The notes below the pieces were generated by a model. That model was given only the letters and a program-made list of their open reading frames with translations. It ran no database searches and had not been told where the DNA came from. Below are positions 48,945 through 57,730 of a stretch of DNA of 64,000 nt, piece after piece; the stretch's first letter is position 1, and every line of letters begins with the position of its first letter. The stretch spans positions 62,001-126,000 of the forward strand of contig NZ_VFNX01000006.1 in assembly GCF_006715785.1 (NCBI RefSeq), read 5' to 3'. A program made the translations under genes and the position numbers. Source of the stretch: Streptomyces puniciscabiei (lineage in GTDB: Bacteria > Actinomycetota > Actinomycetes > Streptomycetales > Streptomycetaceae).

Positions 48945-49129
48945 GACAGCCTGATCGCGCTCACCGGGCAGGCGCGGGCCGCCTCCCGGACCATCGGATC
49001 GCCCGCGCCGTCCTCCCGCCCGGGCAGCAGGGTGCTGTAGCCGTCGTCGTCCTGGGTGAAGACGCCCGGTGCCGCCAGCGCGCACTGGCCGGCCCCGATA
49101 CAGACGTCCTTGTCGATGTCGATGTGCAT
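48941..49129 (-). CDS. Ferredoxin ([3Fe-4S] type) for the P450
   Basis: A 62-aa ferredoxin. The cluster Cys lie in DVCIGAGQCALAAPGVF and RACPVSAI. The pattern CxxxxxC...CP lacks one Cys of the [4Fe-4S] type, as in the [3Fe-4S] ferredoxins that serve Streptomyces CYP105 enzymes. ATG 49129 is 12 bp after the P450 stop, with GAGG 7-8 nt upstream, so the two are co-transcribed. Its TAG stop is provided by the right end of MITE-like element 2. Confidence 0.92.
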   Translation of the reverse strand: MHIDIDKDVCIGAGQCALAAPGVFTQDDDGYSTLLPGREDGAGDPMVREAARACPVSAIRLS

Positions 49130-49141
49130 GAGCAGAGCCTC

Positions 49142-50371
49142 TTACCAGGTCACGGGGAGTTCCAGCATCCCCTGGATCGTGTCGCCGGGTTTGAAGGGGA
49201 CCTCTTCGGCGGGGACCGCGAGGCGCAGCCCCGGCAGCCGGGCCAACAGGCCGCCCAGGGCGATCTCCAGCTCCGCGCGGGCCAGGTTCTGGCCCAGGCA
49301 CTGGTGGATGCCGAAGCCGAACGCCACGTGGTGGCGGGTGGGCCGGTGGAAGTCCAGGGTGTCGGGGTCGTCGTAGAGGGCGGGATCGCGGTTGATCACC
49401 GAGGTCGAGAAGAGCACGCCCTCGCCGGCCCGGATGGTGGTGCCGGCGATCTCGATGTCGTCCAGCGCCACCCGCTGCAGCCCCTCCGCGATGGACAGCA
49501 TCCGCATCAGCTCCTCCACGGCGGCGGGCAGCAGCGCCGGGTCGGCGCGCAACTCGGCCAGCCGGTCGGGGTGCCGGAGCAGGGTGAAGGTGCCCAGGGA
49601 GATCATGTTGGCCGTCGTCTCGTGGCCCGCCACCAGCAGGATGACGGCCAGCGAGACGAGCTCGTCGCGGTCCACCGTGCCGTCGCGCAGCTGGTGGTGG
49701 ACGAGGTCGTCGAGAACGCCGTCACCGCCCTCGGCCTGCTTCGCCTTGGCGTCGATGAGCCCGCCGAGGTACTCCTCCAGCCGTGTGCGGGCCTGAACGG
49801 AGTCGGCCGCCCGGGGGCCGCGCAGCAGCCTGCGGGACTGCTCCTCGAAGAACTCGTGGTCACGGTACGGCACTCCGAGCAGCCCGCAGATCACCATCGA
49901 CGGCACGGGCAGGGCGAAGGCGGAGACCAGGTCGGCAGGCGGTCCCTGGGCGATCATCGCGTCCAGCAGCCCGTCCACGGTGCGCCGGATCCACGGCCGC
50001 AGCTCGGTCGCGCGTCTGACGGTGAACGACGGGATCATCATCCGCCGCTGCCGCTGGTGTTCGGGATCGTCCATCCCGAGCAGGGCCACCCTGCGGTCGC
50101 GGACGCCGGCGAACCGCTCCGCGGGGATGGGGAAGCCGGGACGGCGGCGGTCGCTGGACAGGCGGGGGTCGGCGAGCAGGGCGCGGGCGGTGGCGTGGGC
50201 GGTGACCGCCCAGACCTCGCGGCCGTCGAACAGGGTGACTCGGGACAGGGATCGCCCGTCCCGCAGCGGCTCGTATCCGGTGGGCGGGTGGTAGGGGCAG
50301 GAGCGGTCCTGCGGGAAGGCGACGGGATCGGCCGGGTTCGCCGGACCGGTGCCGTCCGTCAGTTCCGTCAT
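49142..50371 (-). CDS. Cytochrome P450, CYP105-like
   Basis: A 409-aa soluble bacterial P450. It has the I-helix oxygen motif VAGHETTANM, the K-helix ExxR in EELMR, and the haem loop FGFGIHQCLGQNLAR with the Cys ligand. The N-terminal FPQDRSCPYHPPTGY, WAVTAHATARALLADPRLSSD and VALLGMDDPEHQRQRRM are typical of CYP105, a family known for broad xenobiotic oxidation. It is followed by its own ferredoxin. A 30-bp dyad upstream suggests control by a repressor, possibly TetR-type. Confidence 0.95.
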   Translation of the reverse strand: MTELTDGTGPANPADPVAFPQDRSCPYHPPTGYEPLRDGRSLSRVTLFDGREVWAVTAHATARALLADPRLSSDRRRPGFPIPAERFAGVRDRRVALLGMDDPEHQRQRRMMIPSFTVRRATELRPWIRRTVDGLLDAMIAQGPPADLVSAFALPVPSMVICGLLGVPYRDHEFFEEQSRRLLRGPRAADSVQARTRLEEYLGGLIDAKAKQAEGGDGVLDDLVHHQLRDGTVDRDELVSLAVILLVAGHETTANMISLGTFTLLRHPDRLAELRADPALLPAAVEELMRMLSIAEGLQRVALDDIEIAGTTIRAGEGVLFSTSVINRDPALYDDPDTLDFHRPTRHHVAFGFGIHQCLGQNLARAELEIALGGLLARLPGLRLAVPAEEVPFKPGDTIQGMLELPVTW

Positions 50372-50408
50372 GGAAGACCTCGCAGACGAAGTAGTGCGTC
50401 GTGCCGAT

Positions 50409-50438
50409 CTTCATTAGATGCCTCGGGCACCTATGAAG
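50409..50438 (-). promoter_or_regulatory. Long dyad upstream of the P450 gene
   Basis: CTTCAT(T)AGATGCC and GGCACCTATGAAG are near-perfect arms around TCG, with one bulged base and one mismatch. The dyad lies 38-67 bp upstream of the P450 start, in the position of a repressor operator. Confidence 0.55.
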
Positions 50439-51000
50439 CGACGCCAAGTTCGGCCAGTTCGGTGACGCCGGTGATCTGGCCGAAGACGAGCGGTCGCGGG
50501 GGCGGGTTCCGGCCACGGTGCGACACGGGTTCGCCGGTCACGCCGGACGCTCTCCGCGGGCGGGGCGAAGGCCCGCGCGACGGCGAGACTGTCCTCGTAC
50601 ACATGGTCGCGTACGACCAGACCGCCCCGCACGGTCAGGTGCAGGGCGAAGCGCGCGGTTCAGGCGCGGCCGGTCGGTGCCGCCGTCTGCCGGACGACAA
50701 CGAGCCGAACCGCGTCCTCGCCGTCGACCAGGATCCTGTCGACGCTCGTGTCCGCCCCTCCGGCACGTGGTGCGCGGCCCTCTCCCGGTAGTGGGCGGCG
50801 GCGTCCGCGCGGGTGGAGCGGTGCCGGATCCACGGGGTGCGGGCGCGGCCGTGCTCCTCCTGCGGCCGGTCGAGGCGCCGGTCACAGCCCTCCGCGTAGA
50901 GCTCGGCGATCCGTTCGGGGTCGCCCCGGCCGATCCTGCGCAGCAGTTCCTCGACCACGGCGCGGGTCGACTGGGCATGGCTGGTCGTCATGGTGGTCAA
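50414..51000 (-). pseudogene. Decayed SnoaL/NTF2-like gene
   Basis: ATG 51000 starts a SnoaL-like domain ([37 protein letters not shown]). The frame breaks near 50757 and the homology continues in another frame ([27 protein letters not shown]). An in-frame TGA at 50662-50660 sits where a Tyr codon (TAC) would fit, and then [32 protein letters not shown] follows in outline. One frameshift plus one nonsense change make it inactive. The first stop afterwards is at 50414, but homology ends near 50540. Confidence 0.85.
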
Positions 51001-51182
51001 CTCCCGGTACGGGCCGCGGTCGGGACGGGGACCACGGAACCAGCCGCATCACCGCGGCGCGATCACCCCGGAGGTCATCACCCCGTCGGCCCAAGGGCAC
51101 GGCGGTACGGATGATGCGTGGGGCCGCGGGTGTTGAATGCCGGTGGCAGACAGCTGTTGGACCGACGAAGGGGACGGATCCC

Positions 51183-51632
51183 ATGCCTCTTGAGGGCGAG
51201 TACGAGCCCAGCCCGACGCAGTGGGTGCGCGAGCAGGTCGAGCTGTACGAGAGCTCCGGCGGGACGAAGGGCACCACGCTGCTGGACACCGGCATGCCGG
51301 TGGTCGTGCTGACCAGCCGGGGCGCGAAGAGCGGAAAGATCCGCAAGACGCCGCTGATGCGCGTGGAGCACGAGGGGACGTACGCGGTGGTCGCCTCCCA
51401 GGGCGGCGCGCCCAAGCACCCGGTGTGGTACTTCAACATCATCTCCGATCCGCATGTCGAGCTGCAGGACGGGCCGGTCAAGCGGGACATGAGGGCCCGT
51501 GAGGTCACCGGCGAGGAGAAGGCCCGGTGGTGGGAGCGCGCCGTCGCCGCGTACCCGCCGTACGCCGACTACCAGAAGAAGACGTCGCGGGAGATCCCGG
51601 TCTTCGTGCTGGAGCCCCTCGACGAGGACTGA
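51183..51632 (+). CDS. Deazaflavin (F420)-dependent nitroreductase family protein (DUF385)
   Basis: A 149-aa split beta-barrel protein. Conserved blocks are [52 protein letters not shown], and [18 protein letters not shown] with the C-terminal PVFVLEP. These match Ddn-like F420-binding enzymes of actinomycetes. The likely role is reduction of quinones or nitro compounds with F420H2. It has its own promoter region and no operon partner. Confidence 0.92.
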   Translation: MPLEGEYEPSPTQWVREQVELYESSGGTKGTTLLDTGMPVVVLTSRGAKSGKIRKTPLMRVEHEGTYAVVASQGGAPKHPVWYFNIISDPHVELQDGPVKRDMRAREVTGEEKARWWERAVAAYPPYADYQKKTSREIPVFVLEPLDED

Positions 51633-51721
51633 GGGGAGCCCGTTCGCGCCGGGTACCGGTGCGATTCAGAAAAATCTGCGCCGAGGAGGTGTGAAACCGC
51701 CCGGCTGCGGGCACTCGTGCG

Positions 51722-52717
51722 TCAGGCCCCGCCGCGTTCCCCCGTCGCGGCGGGGCTCTCCCGTGCCTCGCCCGCCGGCCGGTCGGTCACGTCCAGGAAG
51801 ATCTGGTCGGCCTCGGGAAACGTCCGGGCCAGCGACCGCTTGATGCGTACGGCGACCTCCTCCACCCGCTCGCTCTCCAGCCCGGGCACCAGGTCGATGC
51901 GAGCGACCACCAGGGTGGCGTCGAGTCCCATCTTCATCGTGAACAGCGCCTCCACACTGTCGATCTCCGGCTGCGCCCGCAGCAGCGAGCGGATCCTGCC
52001 GCTGAGCTCCGGATCGGCGGCCTCGCCGATGAGCCGGTCGCGGGCGTCACGGCCGAGCCGGTAGGCGACGTACACCAGCAGGACGCCGATCGCCAGCGAG
52101 GCGGACGCCTCCCAGGCGACCTGCCCGGTCACCATGTGCAGGGCCATCCCGGCGAGGGCGAGCGTCACGCCGAGCACCGCCGTGCCGTCCTCGGCGATCA
52201 CCGTGCGCAGCGCAGGGTCGCCCAGTGAGCCGAGGCCGCCCTGCCGGCGCGCCTGGTGCAGGGCCCGCAGCAGCGAGAGGCCCTCGGCGAGGAGGGCCAC
52301 GCCCAGCACGATCAGGCCCGCGACATAGCCGCTGAACTTCTCCTCGGTGCCCTGGCGCAGCGCCTCGGCGCCCTGGAAGAAGGAGAAACAGCCGCCCATG
52401 ACGAAGATGCCGACGGCGGCGAGGAGGGACCAGAAGAAGCGTTCCTTGCCGTAACCGAAGGGGTGCTGTGCGTCCGCGGGGCGGCGGCTGCGGCGCAGCG
52501 CGGCCAGCAGGAACACCTCGTTGCAGCTGTCGGCGACGGAGTGCGCGGCCTCGGACAGCAGCGCGGGCGAGCCGGCGAGGACACCGCCGACGGCCTTGGC
52601 CACGGCGATGACCAGGTTGGCGGCGAGCGCCACCAGCACGGTGACCCTGGTGTGCCGGTCGGCCCCGGAGCCCGTGCCCTGCGTCCCGTCGCTCTGTTGG
52701 GAGGATGTCCCGCTCAC
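51722..52717 (-). CDS. Cation diffusion facilitator (CDF) family transporter
   Basis: A 331-aa protein with six membrane helices. The metal site is in helix 2, SEAAHSVADSCNE (HxxxD), and helix 5 has EDGTAVLGVTLALAG. The cytosolic C-terminal domain follows (IDSVEALFTMKMGLDATLVVARIDL). It probably exports Zn2+, Fe2+ or related ions by proton antiport. The usual second HxxxD is replaced in helix 5 by E-D-x-x-A, which may change metal choice. GTG 52717 is chosen from homologue-like length and has no clear ribosome site. Confidence 0.88.
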   Translation of the reverse strand: MSGTSSQQSDGTQGTGSGADRHTRVTVLVALAANLVIAVAKAVGGVLAGSPALLSEAAHSVADSCNEVFLLAALRRSRRPADAQHPFGYGKERFFWSLLAAVGIFVMGGCFSFFQGAEALRQGTEEKFSGYVAGLIVLGVALLAEGLSLLRALHQARRQGGLGSLGDPALRTVIAEDGTAVLGVTLALAGMALHMVTGQVAWEASASLAIGVLLVYVAYRLGRDARDRLIGEAADPELSGRIRSLLRAQPEIDSVEALFTMKMGLDATLVVARIDLVPGLESERVEEVAVRIKRSLARTFPEADQIFLDVTDRPAGEARESPAATGERGGA

Positions 52718-52846
52718 GTAACGCCGACTGCCCGAGCGCGGGCGGATCACACCGTGCGTAGGGGGGAAAACGGGGAACGCGGTGCGAACGAGTGGCCCCC
52801 GGGGAAGGGCCCGCATGAGGGCCGTCCGACGAGGAAGAAGTGACAC

Positions 52847-53152
52847 ATGGCCAAGACAAAGAAGAAAAAGCTTCCCTTCGTCTACCAGCCGATCGGTTTC
52901 GTGCTCAGCTGGACGGGCGGCGCACTGGCCGGTGTCGCCTTCCGGAAGGCGTGGATGGCGCTGCGGCACGAGGAGGAGGCCCCGGACGCGTTGGACCAGG
53001 ACCGTGGGTGGGGGGAGATCCTGCTGGCCTCGGCCGTGCAGGGGGCGATCTTCGCGGTGGTGAAGAGCGCGGTGGACCGTACCGGGGCGAAGGCGATCGC
53101 TCGGTCCACGGGGGTGTGGCCCGTGGCCTCCAAGGAGGAGGACGGGGACTGA
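52847..53152 (+). CDS. DUF4235 small membrane protein
   Basis: A 101-aa protein. It has a Lys-rich N-terminus (MAKTKKKKLPFVYQPIGF), a hydrophobic helix with GGALAGVAFRKAW, and a second amphipathic membrane segment (ILLASAVQGAIFAVVKSAVDR). It ends with charged residues. The order matches the actinobacterial DUF4235 family, whose function is unknown. It is divergent from the CDF transporter. Confidence 0.88.
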   Translation: MAKTKKKKLPFVYQPIGFVLSWTGGALAGVAFRKAWMALRHEEEAPDALDQDRGWGEILLASAVQGAIFAVVKSAVDRTGAKAIARSTGVWPVASKEEDGD

Positions 53153-53191
53153 GCCGCACACCGGCACAGCCCCGCGCCCGTACGGGGCGCT

Positions 53192-53656
53192 TCAGTCGTC
53201 CACGAGCCACTCCCCCTCGCGCATCAGCTCCCTCCCCCGCAGTTCGTTCTCCTCGCGCCACGCCTGGACGCGCTGCGGGAGGACCCTGAAGTACAGGTAG
53301 CGGGCGGCGAGTTGGCGGGGGTCGAAGCCGGTCTTGCCGGCGAAGACCTCGGCGTCCTCCTCGGGGAGGTCCTCCGGGGTCACCGACTGGACGGTGCCCT
53401 CGATCACGACGACGTCCCGGGTCGGGCCGAGGCCGAGGCGGGTCCGGCCGGTGGCGACGAGGTTGCGGCCGGTGGGGCTGTCGGCCGGGGTGGCGATCAG
53501 CAGTGTGGCGCCGTCCCACACGAAGGACAGGGGCACGAGATAGGGGGCGGCGCCGTCGGGTCCGGCGGTGGCGACCCACACGTCGACGTCGTTCTCCAGC
53601 CGGTGGAGGGTGTCCTTCTTGCGCTCTGCGGCGGTGCGGGCGGGCGGTGGGGTCAT
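53192..53656 (-). CDS. Pyridoxamine 5'-phosphate oxidase-family FMN-binding protein
   Basis: A 154-aa split-barrel flavoprotein, with WVATAGPDGAAPYLVPLSFVWDG, LLIATPADSPTGRNL, TRLGLGPTRDVVVIEGTV and a C-terminal YLYFRVLPQRVQAWREENE in order. It binds FMN or F420; true PNPOx activity is unlikely at this length. ATG 53656 has GAGGAGG 9 nt upstream. It is convergent with the DUF4235 gene across a short GC-rich dyad (CCCGTACGGG). Confidence 0.88.
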   Translation of the reverse strand: MTPPPARTAAERKKDTLHRLENDVDVWVATAGPDGAAPYLVPLSFVWDGATLLIATPADSPTGRNLVATGRTRLGLGPTRDVVVIEGTVQSVTPEDLPEEDAEVFAGKTGFDPRQLAARYLYFRVLPQRVQAWREENELRGRELMREGEWLVDD

Positions 53657-53699
53657 GGCGTACGGCCTCCTCGGGATCCGATCCCGTCCAGTGTGGCCG

Positions 53700-54419
53700 T
53701 CAGCCCCCGGTCCCCGCACGAATGTGATCAAGGCGTGTCCGCGCGGCTGTCAGGAGGAGGTCCAGGGCGGCCGGGTAGGAGCTGGAGCGCATGGTGGCGA
53801 CCAGATGGGGGGCGGTGGCCGCGATGTGCGGGTGGGTCGCGGCGGGCAGCCGGCCGTAGGTGCTGCGCCACACCTGCGCCTCGGCCTCGCGCGCGGCCCG
53901 GGGCAGGGCGGTGCCCGCGGAGTCCAGGGCGCCGAAGGCGAGGGCCTGGTCGACGAACGCGTGGTAGATGCGTACGGCCTCCGGGTCCGGGAACCCGGCG
54001 TCGCGCAGCACGCCGAGGATGCTCTCCACGGCCTGGATCTCATGGCCGCGCCCGGTGACCCGGTGGGCGCTGAGCACCGCCGCACGGGGGTGCGCGAGCG
54101 CCCCTGCGTGCATGCGCAGGCCCAGAGCGCGCAGGTCGGCCACCCAGTCGCCGCTCGGCCGCCAGGTCCGCAGGGTACGGCCGATCAGCTCGTCGGCGAT
54201 GGCCAGCATCAGGTCGTCGGTGTGCCGGAAGTACCGGTAGAGGGAGCTGGGGTCGGCGCCGAGGGCCCGGCCGAGGCGGCGCACGGAGAGCGCGTCGGCG
54301 CCGTGCTCCTCGATCAGCCGGAGGGCGGTCTCCACGATCAGTTCCGCGGACAGCACCACGCCCTGTTTGGTGGGGCGGCGGCGCTGCCGGGCGGCGGGCG
54401 GGGCGACACGGTCGGTCAT
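53700..54419 (-). CDS. TetR-family regulator of the permease/amidohydrolase operon
   Basis: A 239-aa regulator. The HTH has LIVETALRLIEEHGADALSVRRLGRALGADPSSLYRYFR in pieces; the ligand domain is of the TetR_C type. It is divergent from an APC permease and an amidohydrolase, which it presumably represses. ATG 54419 follows GGGAGG by 4-5 nt. Its own promoter contains a dyad in the spacer, so it probably represses itself. Confidence 0.92.
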   Translation of the reverse strand: MTDRVAPPAARQRRRPTKQGVVLSAELIVETALRLIEEHGADALSVRRLGRALGADPSSLYRYFRHTDDLMLAIADELIGRTLRTWRPSGDWVADLRALGLRMHAGALAHPRAAVLSAHRVTGRGHEIQAVESILGVLRDAGFPDPEAVRIYHAFVDQALAFGALDSAGTALPRAAREAEAQVWRSTYGRLPAATHPHIAATAPHLVATMRSSSYPAALDLLLTAARTRLDHIRAGTGG

Positions 54420-54443
54420 GGGGCCTCCCTGGGTGTGCCCGGC

Positions 54444-54472
54444 ACCTTATGACAACACCGTTGACCTGTTAA
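54444..54472 (-). promoter_or_regulatory. Promoter of the TetR gene with operator in the spacer
   Basis: Minus strand: -35 TTAACA (54472-54467), a 17-nt spacer, and -10 TAAGGT (54449-54444). The spacer contains CAAC-ACC-GTTG (54453-54463), with near-symmetric flanks GACAAC/GTTGAC. It lies between the divergent genes and fits a TetR site acting on both. Confidence 0.65.
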
Positions 54473-54542
54473 GTGCCCCGGCAGTTTCATTTCCGGTCAC
54501 CGGGGCCGTACGGGGCCCCGCGGTGCGAGCGGAGAACCGGCC

Positions 54543-56048
54543 ATGAGCGACAGACCCCTCGGCGTCGATCCCCCTACGCGGCCCGAACTGCGCAGGTCCC
54601 TCAGCGTGGTCGACGGTGTGGCCGTCGCCGCCTCCAGTACGGCCGCCACGACCAGCATCGGCATCGGGCTCGGGGTGACCGCGGGCGTGGTCGGCCCGCA
54701 TCTGCCGGCCATCATGCTGCTGGCGTTCCTGCCCGTCCTCGGGATCGCCGGGGCCTACTCGCGGCTGAACCGGGTGGAGCCGAACGCGGGCAACGGCTAT
54801 GTGTGGGTGGGCCGTTCGCTCAGCCCCTGGCTCGGTTTCCTGGTGGGCTGGGTGAACGTCGTGGCGAGCGTGGCGTTCCTCGCCTACACGACGGCGGTGA
54901 CCGGTTCGGCGCTGCTCCAGCTCGCCGGTGAGGCCGGGCTGCACCGGATCGGCTCGCTCGGTCTCGATCCGGGCTCGACCGCGCAGACGACGGCGGTCGG
55001 GATCGTCGTCCTGGCCGCCGTCACCCTGACCGCCGTGACCGGTGTCCGCACCGCGGCCCGGCTGCAGTCCGGGCTGCTGGTCTTCGAGTACGTGGTCCTG
55101 CTCGGCTTCTGCGGCTACGGCGTCGTGACCGGACCGCACTCCTTCAGCCTCTCCTGGTTCGACCCGTTCGCGATCCCCTCGGCGACCGCGCTGGCGCAGG
55201 GCCTGCTGCTGTCGGTGTTCTGCTACTGGGGGTTCGAGGCGGCGTTCACCGTCAACGAGGAGGTGCGGGACCCCCAGGACGCCTCCAGGGCCGGGACCAT
55301 CACCCTGGTGACGATGCTCGGGCTGTTCCTGCTCGGCTCGGTCGCCTTCCAACGGGTGCTGGCGCAGGGCGAGTTGGCCGGTCATGGCGCGCAGGGGCTC
55401 GCGTACTACGGCGACCGGCTGGCGGACCGGCCGCTGGCCGCGCTGCCGCTCGTCGCGCTGATGTTCTCGGCGGTGGCCTCGCTGCAGGCCGGGGTCATCC
55501 CGACGGCGCGTGGGATGTTCGCGATGAGCCGGGACCGTACCCTCGGTCCGGTGTGGTCCAGGGTCAGCGCCCGGTACGGGACTCCGGCGGCCGGGACGCT
55601 GCTGATCGGGGCACTGGCCGTCGCCGTGGCCGCGGGCGCGCTGGTCATCCCCCGGCTCGCCGACATGATCGACGCGATCGTGAACGCGGTCGGCATCGTG
55701 GTCGCCCTGTCCTACGCGCTCACCGCGCTGGCGGCCGCCGTACGCTTTCGCTCGCTGCTGCGGGACCACTGGTGGCAGGGCGTCCGAGCGGTGCTGCTGC
55801 CCGTGCTCAGCGCGCTGGTCCTGCTGGGCCTCGGAGGCTATCTCGGCTGGTCCTTCTACACCTCCGCCGACCACCTCGAACTCCGCGCGGACAACGGCTG
55901 GTTCCTGCTGCTGATGCCGGTCGCGATGATCGTGTCCGGGTTCGCGGTGGCCGCCTGGGCCAGGTGGGTGCGCAGGTCGCCGTACTTCCGCACCGGCGCG
56001 GGCACCGACGCCGACTCCCCCGCGCTGCTCACCACCACCTCCAACTGA
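54543..56048 (+). CDS. APC-family amino acid/amine permease
   Basis: A 501-aa protein with about 12 membrane helices. Features are ASSTAATTSIGIGLGV in helix 1, GAYSRLNRVEPNAGNGYVWVGR (the conserved P-x-x-G loop), FCYWGFEAAFTVNEEVRDPQ, and AMSRDRTLGPVWSRVSARYGTP after helix 8. The short charged C-terminus is cytosolic. It likely imports an amine or amino acid that the next gene product hydrolyses. The ribosome site is GGAG 9 nt before ATG. The amidohydrolase starts 20 bp after the stop. Confidence 0.92.
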   Translation: MSDRPLGVDPPTRPELRRSLSVVDGVAVAASSTAATTSIGIGLGVTAGVVGPHLPAIMLLAFLPVLGIAGAYSRLNRVEPNAGNGYVWVGRSLSPWLGFLVGWVNVVASVAFLAYTTAVTGSALLQLAGEAGLHRIGSLGLDPGSTAQTTAVGIVVLAAVTLTAVTGVRTAARLQSGLLVFEYVVLLGFCGYGVVTGPHSFSLSWFDPFAIPSATALAQGLLLSVFCYWGFEAAFTVNEEVRDPQDASRAGTITLVTMLGLFLLGSVAFQRVLAQGELAGHGAQGLAYYGDRLADRPLAALPLVALMFSAVASLQAGVIPTARGMFAMSRDRTLGPVWSRVSARYGTPAAGTLLIGALAVAVAAGALVIPRLADMIDAIVNAVGIVVALSYALTALAAAVRFRSLLRDHWWQGVRAVLLPVLSALVLLGLGGYLGWSFYTSADHLELRADNGWFLLLMPVAMIVSGFAVAAWARWVRRSPYFRTGAGTDADSPALLTTTSN

Positions 56049-56067
56049 CCCGACAGGAAAGGCAATC

Positions 56068-57693
56068 ATGCACGCTGATCTCCTCTTCACCCGCGGCCCC
56101 GTCCTCACCCCGGACGGCCGTACGGCGACCGCCGTCGCCGTCACCGGGGACCGGATCACCGCCGTCGGGCACGACGAGCTGCGGGCACTCGCCGGGCCGC
56201 GCACGGAGGTGGTCGACCTCGCGGGACGGCTGCTGCTGCCCGGCTTCCAGGACGCGCATGTCCATCCGGTGCCGGCGGGCCTGGAGCTGGCCCAGTGCGA
56301 TCTGTCGGGCCGGGCGACGGCCGAGGAGACCGTGGCCGCCGTACGGGCGTACGCCGAGGCCCATCCGGAGCGGGAGTGGATCCTGGGCGGGGGCTGGTCG
56401 ATGGAGGCGTTCGCGGGCGGTACGCCGACGAAGGAGCTGCTGGACGCGGTGGTGCCGGACCGGCCGGTGTACCTGCCCAACCGGGACCACCACGGGGCCT
56501 GGGTCAACAGCCGGGCGCTGGAGCTGGCCGGCATCGGCCGGGGCACGCCCGACCCGGCCGACGGGCGGATCGAGCGGGACGCGGCCGGAGAGCCGAGCGG
56601 CACGCTCCAGGAAGGTGCGATGCAGCTGGTCGGCCGGCTCACCCCGCCCGCCACACCGGCCGACCGGCTGGCCGCGCTGCTGCACGCCCAGCGGCATCTG
56701 CACGCGCTCGGCATCACCGCCTGGCAGGACGCGCTGGTCGGCGACTTCCTCGGCATGGACGATCCGGCCGAGGTGTACCGTACGGCGGCGCGGGACGGCT
56801 CGCTCACCGCCCGGGTGCGGGGCGCGCTGTGGTGGGACCGGGAACGCGGCGCCGAGCAGATCCCCGAACTGGTGCAGAAACGCGCCGAGTTGAGTCACGG
56901 GCGGTTCCGGGCCGGTACGGTGAAGCTGATGCTGGACGGGGTCGCCGAGAACGGTACGGCCGCGTTGCTGGACCCCTATCTGGACCGGTGCGGGTGCGCG
57001 ACCGTCAACCGCGGCAAGAGCTTCATCGACCCCGGACAACTGCCCAAATACATCACCGAGTTGGACGCGCTCGGCTTCCAGTGCCACTTCCACGCGCTGG
57101 GCGACCGCGCCGTACGGGACGCGCTGGACGCGGTCGAGGCGTCCCGCGCCGCCAACGGGCCGAGCGACACCCGGCCGCATCTCGCGCACCTCCAGGTCGT
57201 GCATCCGGACGACGTGCCCCGCTTCGCCCGGCTCGGGGCCACCGCGAACATCCAGCCGCTGTGGGCCGCGCACGAACCGCAGATGGACGAGCTGACGATC
57301 CCCTTCCTCGGACCCGAACGGGCCGCCCGGCAGTACCCGTTCGGCGCGCTGCTGCGCTCGGGGGCGCGGCTCGCGGCGGGCAGTGACTGGCCGGTGAGCA
57401 GCCCGGATCCGCTCCAGGGCATCCATGTCGCGGTCAACCGGGTCGAGCCGGGCGGCAGCGGCCCGGTGTTCCTGCCCGAGGAGCGGCTCGGCCTCGCGGA
57501 CGCGCTGACGGCGTACACGGCCGGGTCCGCGTACGTGAACCATCTGGACGGCACCGGCCGGGTGGCCGTCGGCGCCCTCGCCGATCTGGTGGTGCTGGAC
57601 CGCGATCCCTTCGCCGGACCACCGGAGGCGATCGCGGAGACGGGCGTGGCGCTCACCTATGTGGGCGGGGTGCGGGTGTACGGCGCCGAGTGA
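56068..57693 (+). CDS. YtcJ-type amidohydrolase
   Basis: A 541-aa metal-dependent amidohydrolase 3 family protein. The first metal site is LLLPGFQDAHVHP, with HxH. The family insert NRDHHGAWVNSRALELAGI follows, then LDGVAENGTAALL, QCHFHALGDRAVRDALDA, HLAHLQVVHPDD and the final Asp in LAAGSDWPVSSPDPL. Such enzymes hydrolyse N-acyl or cyclic amide bonds. Coupling to an APC permease and a TetR regulator suggests uptake and cleavage of an amide compound, which is not identified. Confidence 0.92.
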   Translation: MHADLLFTRGPVLTPDGRTATAVAVTGDRITAVGHDELRALAGPRTEVVDLAGRLLLPGFQDAHVHPVPAGLELAQCDLSGRATAEETVAAVRAYAEAHPEREWILGGGWSMEAFAGGTPTKELLDAVVPDRPVYLPNRDHHGAWVNSRALELAGIGRGTPDPADGRIERDAAGEPSGTLQEGAMQLVGRLTPPATPADRLAALLHAQRHLHALGITAWQDALVGDFLGMDDPAEVYRTAARDGSLTARVRGALWWDRERGAEQIPELVQKRAELSHGRFRAGTVKLMLDGVAENGTAALLDPYLDRCGCATVNRGKSFIDPGQLPKYITELDALGFQCHFHALGDRAVRDALDAVEASRAANGPSDTRPHLAHLQVVHPDDVPRFARLGATANIQPLWAAHEPQMDELTIPFLGPERAARQYPFGALLRSGARLAAGSDWPVSSPDPLQGIHVAVNRVEPGGSGPVFLPEERLGLADALTAYTAGSAYVNHLDGTGRVAVGALADLVVLDRDPFAGPPEAIAETGVALTYVGGVRVYGAE

Positions 57694-57730
57694 CACCGTC
57701 GCGCACAGCCACCACCCGGCCGGGGTGGCC

